A stretch of DNA of 64,000 nt, from NCBI GenBank assembly GCA_949825025.1, contig OX463784.1:8253431-8317430 (forward strand), read 5' to 3'. Below, one piece after another: positions 26,601-38,012 of the stretch. Position 1 is the stretch's first letter, and the number at the start of each line of letters is the position of its first letter. The notes under the pieces are model-generated. The model did no database searches. It saw only the letters and a program-made list of their open reading frames with translations, and was not told the DNA's origin. Made by a program: the position numbers and the translations under genes. Origin of the DNA: Siphlonurus alternatus (Eukaryota > Arthropoda > Insecta > Ephemeroptera > Siphlonuridae).

Positions 26601-27910
26601 AAAATTAAAAAAAAATGTAAGAATAGTAAAATTAAGTTACTGTTATAATTTTTAATTTTCAAAAATATCAATGAATAACCTGTTACCTAAGCATTATAAA
26701 TTTTCAATAACTAATCCATATTTTTTTGTTACAGGAGTGGGGATTGGTCAAAAAACCCCGCAACTCCTTCATGATTTGGCTCCAAGAGGTCCGAAAGACT
26801 GCCAAGCCGGCTCACCATCAGACAGTCATCTGCACGTGGCTCGGTAACCAGTGGCGCCACCTCTCGCCCGAGATGAAGCAGCACTACAAGGAACTAGCCA
26901 GCCAGGAGAAACAGATCCATACCCAACTGTTCAGCGACTACAAGTACCAACCCAGAAAACGTACCAAAAATGGTACTCTGATACCAAATTCACCAATTAA
27001 AATTTGCTTGAAACGTGATAAAAATGGAACCTTTGTTTCTAAGTCCCCTCAAAATCTGAAAAATTCAAAGCTGAAACCTCTCTTAACAAAAACCACTATT
27101 ACAAATGTCCCTCAAAAAAAGACACATCCCAAAAACCTACTTCCAAAATCCACTGTCCCTGAAAACAAAAATAAGGCTAAAAAACGTAAACGTAGTACCT
27201 ACGTTCCAGGTGTTAGTAATTTGAGGCAAGCATGTGAGAAAGAAATCAAACAAGAAATTATATCCCCAAATTCAAGTCCAGTATATAAAAAACCTCGCCT
27301 TGATGATAATTCCAACACATTTATTTCCCTATCTACATTATTAGTTGCTAAAAATGTATCTGAAGATATTAATTTTGGAAATTTTAATATTCACTTCAAT
27401 AAAATCACTTCGATCCCAACCTTTGTTCCAAACCAACAACCTTCCCTGCCACCTGAGAATGTTGAAATTGAACCTGAAATTAATGATTTTGAATTTATTG
27501 ATATCAAAATGGAACCTAACTCCCCATGTGACCTTACCACTGATGAAATTAAAGTTGAGCCTGATATTCAGTATGACGTAGAGCCTAAAATTCAATCTAA
27601 TAACATTAAAATTGAACCTTCAGTTGATGATTTTAACATTGAGTGTATGTCTGACTCAATTTTGCCTGATCTTTGCTCTGCTTTGTCTTCATTTGATTAT
27701 TTCTCAGACCCAAGTGAACCCCTCTCCTCCCTGCCCTCAATGGATTGGGACCCTCTTGAACCGGACCTAGACCTTCCACACCTGGGCTGTGAGATGTACA
27801 TGGGGTCTGTTCCAACAATCCAATCTCTTTTGCATTGTTGTTGTTTACAATTGCCCAGCATTAGCTCTTTTAATGTACCATCTGAACTTCCTTGGGATTT
27901 TCTACAGTAA
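20641..27910 (+). CDS. Gene 2: Sox-type HMG-box protein (2-exon model)
   Basis: Gene-level entry. Exons 20641-20682 and 26735-27910 join in phase 0, giving 405 residues. The HMG box (about 19-92) starts VKKPRNSFMIW, where Sox proteins have VKRPMNAFMVW, and ends DYKYQPRKRTK, matching the Sox DYKYRPRRK end. By hand alignment it is 3 residues shorter between helices 1 and 2. It should bind DNA in the minor groove as a nuclear transcription factor. Basic KKRKR at about 163-167 is a likely NLS. Sumoylation-type motifs are VKRE, IKQE, IKME, IKVE and IKIE. The C-terminus is acidic and hydrophobic (SMDWDPLEPDLDL), like an activation domain. The box is too divergent to assign a Sox group. Confidence 0.75.
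21419..24761 (+). mobile_element. Foldback element C (AACTCGGTGC-iteron family)
   Basis: Ends GATTGTAGG and GGATACC, with 9-bp duplication ATACTGCAT at 21410-21418 and 24762-24770. Same orientation as A. Carries its own nested insertion at 22932-23702; without it the length is about 2.57 kb. Confidence 0.85.
22932..23702. mobile_element. Nested 771-bp element with CCATAGCCC termini
   Basis: Terminal inverted repeat of 29 bp starting CCATAGCCCTCTGGTGG. Flanked by CCACA (22927-22931 and 23703-23707); a 7-bp GCCACAC reading is also possible. The uninterrupted sequence is visible in element B. The interior holds TGCGCATGCGC and TGACGTCA motifs and no ORF. Confidence 0.8.
26150..26495 (+). repeat. 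Diverged dispersed repeat (pairs with about 58580-58880)
   Basis: Shares AAACCATAAGC, CAGTTTTGTGAAAACT and TCCGAAGTAAC in the same order with the reverse complement of about 58580-58880. This looks like an old transposon family of unknown type. Confidence 0.55.
26735..27910 (+). CDS. Sox-type gene exon 2: HMG box and C-terminal region
   Basis: Begins after TTACAG with GAG TGG GGA, 391 codons to TAA at 27908-27910. The HMG box comes first, followed by a Lys-rich linker and an acidic tail with repeated IKxEP units. The in-frame TTG at 26726 lies in the intron and is not a start. Codon use is A/T-biased except in the HMG box, which is GC-richer. Confidence 0.85.
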   Translation, partial: EWGLVKKPRNSFMIWLQEVRKTAKPAHHQTVICTWLGNQWRHLSPEMKQHYKELASQEKQIHTQLFSDYKYQPRKRTKNGTLIPNSPIKICLKRDKNGTFVSKSPQNLKNSKLKPLLTKTTITNVPQKKTHPKNLLPKSTVPENKNKAKKRKRSTYVPGVSNLRQACEKEIKQEIISPNSSPVYKKPRLDDNSNTFISLSTLLVAKNVSEDINFGNFNIHFNKITSIPTFVPNQQPSLPPENVEIEPEINDFEFIDIKMEPNSPCDLTTDEIKVEPDIQYDVEPKIQSNNIKIEPSVDDFNIECMSDSILPDLCSALSSFDYFSDPSEPLSSLPSMDWDPLEPDLDLPHLGCEMYMGSVPTIQSLLHCCCLQLPSISSFNVPSELPWDFLQ

Positions 27911-28560
27911 TTAATTATGTTATTGATTTTTTAATTTGTGACTCCTGTTTTTTTTTACGTTGTTTGTAAATGTAAATATTTAACCCATAGTTTAGTATTG
28001 GAATTTATAATTTATTTTATTTTTTTTTATCTCTTCATTTACATATACAAATATATATTATATATATAGTTATATGTTTAATGTTTTTTAATTATTGTTA
28101 AAATATTATAGTATAGCACTCAATTTGTTAGAAGTGCAATTTTTTTCTTATCATAATATAATAATGTATTACTTATACAAAAAGTTCATTAATATTTAAT
28201 TAAATTAATATTTTTTAATTTATATTAAAATGTTATTTTTTTTTGGATAATATTAAAAGAGTACTGTTTTTGTATACTTTGTGTCATAACTTAATTATGT
28301 TAATCTCATTTTACAATTGATGACTGGGAGATATTTTTACATTTTGATTTATCGAACAATAATTATTATGTTCATCATTGTTTTTATAAAATGTTGAGTT
28401 CACTTCTTTGGCAGAATATTTGTATCATATCTTGTCTTGTTAATTGTATAGTCTTTTATCTAATAGTACATTATATTTTTTACTTAAATATTTTTCTATG
28501 TATTTTGAAAAATAATGTAATAATATATTTAATAAACAATTTTTTAATTTAAAAATATAT
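27911..28560 (+). other. 3' UTR of the Sox-type gene
   Basis: AT-rich, no ORF. AATAAA at 28531-28536 is a plausible poly(A) signal; another lies near 28698. Confidence 0.5.
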
Positions 28561-28811
28561 CAATGTAATTGTTTTTTATTAATAATATTTAAATTATCAA
28601 GAAGATTTGAACAACAATTATTAAAACTTTTAATAAGAGATTATATTGTATATATATAATTAGTTCTTGCAGATTTGAATTTTTAGTATAAACATTCAAT
28701 AAAATACTCTGCACTGAACTGTAATATTAAAAGATTTACATGGACAATTTAAAATGTAAATGAAAGTAGCTATCTAAATATAGTTTTATCATACATAAAA
28801 TGATAAATAGG

Positions 28812-29495
28812 TTAAGGGTAAGGTAACGCCACAAATGTTAAAAAAAGCCCCTCGCACAAAAAGTCTGAAAAAAATTTAAAATGTTCTCCTCTGTACCCCC
28901 TATCAGTAGCTAAAATATCAGGTATACAAATTCGATCTAGTTTTTGAGTTATTAATTTTTAAAGTTGACTAATTTAAGGGCATTGGGTGTAGCACCGGTA
29001 GTTGGCAACACTGACGTACCATGTTAATTTTTTATCATTGCTCCTCGGAATAATTTTTATGCTAGAGCTAAGCTGATTGCTGTAGTATCAAGATAATTAG
29101 TAGCCCAAGTGCACAATTTGGCTAAATAAAGCCTGATTTAAAGAAAAGTATTTTTTAGTAATTTTTTAAATTTACATGAATTTTTCTAAAATATAAAAAA
29201 ATACTTTCCTTTAAATCAGGCTTTATTTAGCCAAATTGTGCACTTGGGCTACTAATTATCTTGATACTACAGCAATCAGCTTAGCTCTAGCATAAAAATT
29301 ACTCCGAGGAGCAATGATCAAAAATTAACATGGTGAAGATACGTCAGTGTTGCCAACTACCGGTGCTACACCCAATGCCCTTAACATGGGAGTTCCATTT
29401 CTCCATTTTAAAGTAGTCAACTTTAAAAATTCATAACTCAAAAACTAGATCGAATTTGTATACCTGATATTTTAGCTACTGATAGGGGATGTATG
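28812..29495. mobile_element. TTAA-type palindromic MITE carrying a nested palindrome
   Basis: Starts TTAAGGGTAAGGTAACGCC, like 56210-56566, and is cut at its right end near 29495. A second palindrome sits inside it. Confidence 0.7.
28974..29384. mobile_element. Nested TTAA-flanked palindrome (GGGCATTGGGTGTAG termini)
   Basis: Arms of about 190 bp include CACCGGTAGTTGGCAACACT. TTAA at both ends; the related copy at 56210-56566 shows a single TTAA at this point, so the site duplication is direct. Confidence 0.8.
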
Positions 29496-29659
29496 AATCG
29501 AGGGTCCAAAAAGTTTTGCCATTCGAATATTTTTCGTTATAGAATTAGATGCCCTTTATTCATTTCTGCAATAAAAAATTACATGCAGGTTGTCCATTAG
29601 ATAAAGAATATACAATTTATCCAGGGTTCATTAGATAAGATCTTAAATAAGATATTATA

Positions 29660-30173
29660 TTTAGGTAGAGATAATACGGATCAGCTGGACCAATGCTAAA
29701 AAATTGCCATTCATAACAATTATGAAAAAAAAATTAGGTAGAGATAATACGGATCAGCTGGCCCAATGCTAAAAAAATCCCATTCATAAAAATTATGAAA
29801 AAAAAATTAGGTATAGAGATAATACGGATCAGCTGGCCCAATGCTAAAAAAATCACATTCATAACAATTATGAAAAAAAAAATAAAATGTTCTCCTCTAC
29901 ATCTCCTATCAGTAGGTAAAATATCAGGTATACAAAAACGAGCTAGTTTTCGAGTTATTAATTTTTAAAGTTCTTTAATTTAACATGGAGAAATGGAACT
30001 TCCATGTTAAATTAGTCAACTCGAAAACTAGCTCGTTTTTGTATACCTGATATTTTACCTATATACTGATAGGGGATGTTGTAGAGGAGAACATTTTAAT
30101 TTTTTTTTTCATAAATTTTATGAATGGGATTTTTTAGCATTGGGCCAGCTGATCCGTATTATCTCTACCTTAA
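29660..30173. mobile_element. TTAA-type MITE with triplicated left arm
   Basis: The first 73 bp (AGGTAGAGATAATACGG...) occur three times in tandem at about 29662, 29735 and 29808. The single right arm ends at TTAA 30170-30173. Confidence 0.75.
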
Positions 30174-31007
30174 GAATAGTAAAATGAAAATCATAAACGA
30201 TAGAAGCAAAAATATTTTATTTTGGTACTTATTGTGACGTCACTAGGAGCAACCAAGGAGCTTAAAAAAAAGGAGGTGCAATAACAAGTAGAAACGAAGG
30301 TGCTTAGACGTAACAATATAAACAATTAGCATAGCGAAGATAGGTAGTTTTGTAGGAAATTGTCTGCATCAAACAACTGACCCATATAATAATAGCTAGA
30401 CCTTCTAACCCGGGTCTGGTATCAGGCATACGAATTATATGAATTTCGTCTAATCTTAAAGACTATTTTAGGTTAGGATATTGTGACGTCACGCGGCATT
30501 ATAGGATATTGTGTTGGACTAATGAGAAATTAGTGTCGTCAAACCATTCGTATTCTAAATAATCTAATAAACCAGACACTTTCGTGGTACAGCCAGAAAT
30601 TTGATCAAAATTTTCAAAGCTTATTTACGAGGTCTGGCGATGGTAGCACGCCACACACTGTTGCCCATGCAAATCATGATGTAAATTAAGGTTTATGAGC
30701 GCTTTTTAACTTCCGCAGACACGGAAGTCTCTGATGATTTGTATCATATATTATACTGTATAATAGGCTGTATTAAAGCTTTTAGGTAGTGTCACACACC
30801 TTGGGAAAGAATGCAAGCAAAGTAGCGAGGTGTCGACCTGGTGATACAATTATATAAATTTAATAATTAATTAATTTTATAAAATTGCAATTTGATTATT
30901 GAAAGTAGATCTAAATCTTTTATATTCGAAACAAGCATTTTGCATCTTCATTTTATTACATCAGAATACAAGTCAGAAAACTAAAAAATTGTATAGGAAT
31001 ATGAACC
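30174..31007. other. Unassigned intergenic sequence
   Basis: Less AT-rich than usual and has two GTGACGTCAC sites (about 30235 and 30482). No gene or terminal repeats identified. Confidence 0.35.
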
Positions 31008-31455
31008 TTAAGGGTAAGATAACACGAAACATCGATTGTTGTAGTCCCATTTGATTAACATGTAAACCTTAGCAACCTCATAATAATTCTGATTTTTTTT
31101 TATTTTTTTTTTTTTTATTTTTTTTTTTTTTTATTTATTTATTTATTTTTTTTTTTTTAGAGGCAGTTCTTGGCACTAAAAATAAGTGGAAAAAATTTCG
31201 AACCAATCGGATCATCCAATTTTTTAAAATTAATTTCTTAGTTTAGGTCTCCATGCTGGGAAAGCCCTATACTGAAAATTTAAAAAATTAATTTAAAAAA
31301 ATTGGATCGTCCGATTGTTTTGAAATTTTTTCTACATTTTTTTGGTGCTAAGAACTGTTTCAAAAAAAAAAGTCAACACTATTATGAGGTTGCTAAGGTT
31401 TACATGTTAATCAAATGGGACTACAACAATCGATGTTTCGTGTTATCTTACTCAC
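31008..31455. mobile_element. TTAA-type palindromic MITE (GGGTAAGATAACACG family)
   Basis: TTAA at 31008-31011. The left arm is expanded by a long T-run (31091-31159). The right end has decayed after GTTATCTTAC. Confidence 0.7.
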
Positions 31456-31654
31456 TACATTCTTATTTTATAAGAATAATTAAGAGTAGCTGTAGATTGA
31501 TTGAAATTGTAGATACTTTCTGTGGTAACGATTTTTTTCATTTTAATTTTTTATTATTTTTAAAAATTAAATTTAATTGAATATTTTTAATGAAGTTACA
31601 TTATAAATTTGATGCAGGCGTTATATTTTTTTTAAGCATGTATATATAATATGT

Positions 31655-31730
31655 GGTAAGCGGAAAAAAAAACCTCGGAAAAAAAACCCTTGTATTAAAA
31701 AACCCTTGAAAAAAAACCCTAGGAAAAAAA
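31655..31730 (+). mobile_element. Solo arm of the GGAAAAAAAACCCT-iteron family
   Basis: Starts GGTAAGCGG and carries four or five of the iterons seen at 8113-8290, then stops. No right end nearby. Confidence 0.7.
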
Positions 31731-31764
31731 CTTCATAATATGTATGTCTCACGCACTGCAGTAG

Positions 31765-32090
31765 TAACGCCTCAGAGACCTCCGTGTCTTATGCAAGGTG
31801 GGTAACCTTTACCCACCTTGGTCTTATGGCCAGGGATTTGATGAGAGCTTCACTGTAACTAAGAGTGGCGGCACTGCTAAATGTTCGGCACGGCCCGGTT
31901 CTTGCTGGCTGAAATTGCCCGCGCAGCCAGCTAGAACCAGGCAGAGCGTACTTGATTAATCAAGTACGCTCTGAACAGGCCATGCCGCGGCGATTCAGTG
32001 GCGCCGCCATTCTCAGTTACACTGAAGCTCGGCCAAGCTGGTCAAATTTCTGGCCATAAGACATGGAGGTCTCGACCTCCGTGTCTTATA
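31765..32090. mobile_element. GC-rich foldback MITE (GAGACCTCCGTGTCTTA family)
   Basis: GAGACCTCCGTGTCTTATG at the left and CATAAGACATGGAGGTCTC at the right. A second, truncated copy begins directly at its right end (32081-32262). A third, complete one is at 63498-63772. Confidence 0.7.
31794..31820. mobile_element. 27-bp micro-insertion with 8-bp target duplication
   Basis: Near-palindrome CAAGGTGGGTAA ... TTACCCACCTTG between two copies of GTCTTATG (31786-31793 and 31821-31828). Looks like the two ends of a hAT-type element with almost no interior. Confidence 0.7.
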
Positions 32091-33105
32091 GCCAGGGATT
32101 TGATCAGAGCTTCACTGCATGTAACTGAGAGTGGCGGCGCTGCTAAATGTTCGGCACGGCCCGGTTCTTGCTGGCTGAAATTGCCCGCGCAGCCAGCGAG
32201 AACCGGCTGCCGCTGCGATTCATTGGCACCGCCACTCTCAGTTACAGTGAAGCTCGGCCAAGCACGAGCAGGTCACGACAGAAGAAAACCATTCCACCGC
32301 AGCCATTATCTAGCTCTGCGCATGCGCAATTTTATGGAATCAGCCTCCCGCGAGAATTTTAAACAATTTTGGGCAACTCCCATTCTCTCTTACATGTTTC
32401 TTCAATTTCAGATATAATATCTATAAAATTTAAAAGCTTATTTTTTTTAATAAAATAAAAATGCACCTCTTATGATTTCTGATAAATATATCATAATAAT
32501 GATAAAGGAATGCATTTGAATAATAATTTATTTTAATAATATAATTACGTACGTATAGAGGGGGTGTATATAATATATAAATATATAATATACAATATAT
32601 ATATATTGTGTTGCACTCCTATACACTTCTTTTTTTTTTATTCATCGATCATTATAGAATACATAGTACAGTTTAAGAAAATTAAAATTTTATAGTTTAG
32701 TCCTCTCTATGATCGAGGACTCGAGCAGATCGAGGGGAAAAAAAGTTTAAATTGACTTGATAGCGGAAATATAGTAAACAAAATAGACATTATGGTCTAG
32801 TATATATGCAATAGGAAATAGAAAATAATTTATCTGATTTATAACGTGAAATAAATTATTTCAAATCATAAGTATTAATTTTAAGATATTGTGTGGGTAC
32901 GATACGTTCTTTCAAAATATTTTTTGTCATAATACGAAAGGTCGCGATCAAGTCACTTTCAATTCAATTTCAATATATATGGGGTTCATCATATATATTT
33001 GCAAACAGATTGATTATATAAGAATTATCGATAAAAACATTTATAAGCGATTCAGTTCTATAGATATTTAATTTATATATGCAATCTAGCTAGTTTGTTT
33101 TATTA

Positions 33106-33505
33106 TTAAGGGTAAAATAACACAAACAATCGATTGTTGTAGTCCCATTTGATTAACATGTAAACCTTATACCAACCTCATAATATTTCTGAATTTTTTT
33201 TGAGGGACAGTTCTTTGCACCAAAAAAATGTGGAACATATTTCAAAACAATCGGACGGTCCAATTTTTTTTAATGAATTTTTTAAATTTTTAGTATAGGC
33301 CCGGGCTTTCCCATGGAGACCTAAACTAACAGTAAGATAATTTAAAAAAATTGGATTGTCTGATTGTTTTGAAATTTCTCCCATATTTTTTTGGTGCCAA
33401 GAACTGTTTCTAAAAAAAAATCAGAATTATTATGAGGTTGCTAAGGTTTACATGTTAATCATATGGGACTACAACAATCGATTGTTCGTGTTATCTTACC
33501 TTTAA
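33106..33505. mobile_element. TTAA-flanked palindromic MITE in the giant repeat's left arm
   Basis: TTAA at both ends, 400 bp, GGGTAAAATAACAC arms. Absent from the right arm, so it inserted after the inverted repeat formed. Confidence 0.75.
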
Positions 33506-33873
33506 AGCACGTTGATGAACAAATTGATACAATTGACAAAAATGAAAATTACTTTGAATGGAAAAAAGATAATTAATTTGAATTACTGTATAACTGTATA
33601 TTATAATTGAGTCATTTTATAATTGCTTACGTACGAATGGTAATCAAAAAATTTGGTTTATTAATCCACTTTCTATAACTATATAAATAAAATCCAATTA
33701 ATTAAAATTACTTCATGTATACTAAACGTCACTCTTACAGTTCATAGGGATCGTATACTGTTTTCATTGCCCTATCATGCAAAAACTAAAGAACGCGTAT
33801 ACTAGCTGTTCGTATTAATAGTAATATTTATATATATATATATATATTATATATATGCATTAATATATATTAA

Positions 33874-35424
<1,551 letters not shown>

Positions 35425-36287
35425 CGTCTGTTTTCATTGCCATTATATCATGCAAAAACTAATTATACGAAGAGTATACGTGTTCTTTAGTTTTTGCATG
35501 ATACGGCAATGAAAACAGTATACGATCCCAATGAGGTGTATGACTGACGTATAGTATATATGCATGAAGTAATTTTAATTGATTGGATTTTATTTACATA
35601 GTTATAGAAAGTGGATTAATAATCCAATTTTTTTGATTACGATTCGTACGTAGCAATTATAAAATGACTCACATTATCTCACATATACAGTAATTCACAT
35701 TATAATTAATATGATTAATTATTATAATTAATTAATTATATTTTTTCCATTCAAAGTAATTTTCAATTTTGTCAATTGTATCAATTTGTTCATCAACGTA
35801 CTCAGCAGTGCATGTCCTATCGTCTACCAACGTCTACTGCAAAAATTTGTTATAAAATAATGAAACAATATAAACTAGCTAGATTGCATAAATTAAATAT
35901 ATATAGAACTGAATCGCTTATAAATAATGTACTCATCAATCATTCTTATATAATCAATCTGTTTGATGAATTAACCCCATATAAATATATTGAATTGAAA
36001 GTGACTTGATCGCGACCTTTCATATTATGACAAAAAATATTTTGGATTTTTCCCCTCTGCTCGAGGACAAAACTATAAAGTTTTAATTTTCTTAAACTGT
36101 ATGTATTCTATAATGATGAATAAAAAAAAGAAGTGTAAAGGAGTGCGACACAATATATATAATTTATATATATTGTGTCGCACTCCTATACACTTCTTTT
36201 TTTATATATTTATATATTATATACATTTTGCACCCCGGGGCCGGCCCTATCTCTACGTACGTAATTATTATTAAAATATAAATAAAT

Positions 36288-36690
36288 GGTAGAGCGTGGC
36301 GCAGTGCATTGACCGGTTCTCGTTAGATCACCGAAGTCAGGCTACGTCGAGCGTGGTTAATTAGTACTTGGATGGGTGACCGTTTCAAGTAAAAAATTCG
36401 CTGCTCCCTCCCTGGGGTAAATTCGTCTCGCTTTCCACCCAGTGCAGTGATATATGCACTTGTGTGTGGTTCCCCAGGCTTTGGACATCGCTTTGGTCCA
36501 TTGAGAAAAAGTAGAGGTGTCCGTCCTGACTGAGGTTTTCCACGTACGGTTCCCTCAGTCTCACCTCAGCGAATGCTGGGACGCGTAAGCATGCAGGCCG
36601 TGGCCACTATCCGTTCCCTACCTTATCCCTACCCAGTACCCCGCCACGAGCTGTAAGCTCTTAGGGGTGTATCCTTGAAAAAAAAAAAAA
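36288..36690 (+). mobile_element. Full-length SINE with 5S rRNA-derived head
   Basis: The best copy. The head (GATCACCGAAGTCAGGC, TACTTGGATGGGTGACCG) matches 5S rRNA and includes its internal control region. The body runs through CCCAGGCTTTGGACATC and AGGCCGTGGCCAC to AGCTCTTAGGGGTGTATCC and a poly(A) tail at about 36677-36690. Transcription would be by RNA polymerase III. Confidence 0.85.
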
Positions 36691-36995
36691 TATATATATA
36701 TATTATTCAAATGCATTTCTTTATCATTATTATGATATATTTATCAGAAATCATAAGAGATGCATTTTTATTTTATTAAAATAAGTAAGCTTTTAAATTT
36801 TATAAATATAATATTTATATATCTGAAATTGAAGAAACATATAATATTATAAGAGAGAATGGGAGTTGCCCAAAATTGTTTAAAATTCTCGCGGGAGGCT
36901 GATTCCATAAAATTGCGCATGCGCAGAGCTAGATAATGGCTGCGGTCGCTGCGGTGGAATGGTTTTCTTCTGTCGTGAACCGCTCGTCGGCCAAG

Positions 36996-37859
36996 CTGGG
37001 CTGAATGCAACGTTGGTTAACTTCAAAGTAAACAAGCCGCACTTCACAAAGCGGCGCTTTCAATTAGATTTGGCAACGCAGCGTATTCATTCAAATTCAT
37101 CGAGATCAAAGTAGCGGCGATGGTCATAGACTCGGCGGAGAGTGTTGCCGACAAACGCTTTCATCCGCCGACACAAAGATAACCTTCTCAGGGTCAGGTT
37201 ATCAGGTCGTGGCATCTCTAGCATTCCTGAGCTAAATTAGACTAATTTGCCGATATCACCTGCGCGACAATTTAGCAACTGAAGATTCAAATCACTTCTT
37301 CTATATTATATGTATAATGTTAACTGTTTATAATAAATATAGAATTTATGATTTTTAACATTCCTAAAAGTTATTAAGGATAATTTTACTTCTTTATATT
37401 ATTAATTTTGCTATGAGTGGCCTATTAAAATTTATAATTTGTAGACAAAATGTTGAAGTATATTTTTATCCTTGCGATGGCATAATGCCATAATATGATG
37501 GAGATTTTTTTTTATTTTATTTAAATTAAAATTGCACAAATTGTGATGTTTTATGCGTTCAATTAAACAAATACATTCAAAAATTAAGAAATGTGTTTTA
37601 AAAAATTTTAATTTTTGTTCTAAAAATATAAACAAAATAAAACTAAAAATTTTCATATATCTAATTTTTTTATATAAAATTTCATATTATTTCAATCCTG
37701 GTATTCCTGGTACAAGTTGGATTTAACATATTTTTGACCTCATATGGATAATGTAGAACGTTTATAGATTATTGATATAGCTTCATTTTAACAGAACGAG
37801 GTTAATTGAATGCAATACACATAAAGATATTTTGATATAGTAAAAAAGCAATGTAAAAA
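36996..37859. other. Upstream region of the lectin gene
   Basis: About 37000-37260 is GC-richer and could hold promoter elements, though 0.6 kb separates it from the first candidate exon. 37260-37859 is AT-rich with nothing recognised. Confidence 0.3.
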
Positions 37860-38012
37860 ATGTTACATCCTGTGTATGAAGAATCCGAAGGCTACGTAAA
37901 CAATATCGACTATTTGCAGTCTGTCATGATGCAATGGTTGTGTTGTAATATTAAAATGTATTACATTGGTTTTATGTGTTGTTACACTAATTTGTTTGTA
38001 CTGTGCCTTCTG
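37860..38012 (+). CDS. Lectin gene: candidate signal-peptide exon
   Basis: Open frame ending in phase 0 at the donor CTG/GTAAGT. From the internal ATG at 37956 it reads MYYIGFMCCYTNLFVLCLL, a good hydrophobic signal peptide. An in-frame ATG at 37860 would give 32 more residues. The internal ATG is the likelier start for a secreted protein. Confidence 0.5.

Larger units (their letters stand above)
20683..26734 (+). other. 6-kb intron of the Sox-type gene
   Basis: GTAAGT...TTACAG. More than half is foldback element C with its nested insertion. The rest is AT-rich, with a G-run near 25210 and a dispersed repeat at about 26150-26495. I see no further exon. Confidence 0.55.

Noticed and set aside
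31998..32417. 139-residue open frame in GC-rich DNA
   Set aside because: Covers two copies of a foldback MITE and the start of the giant inverted repeat; no known domain.
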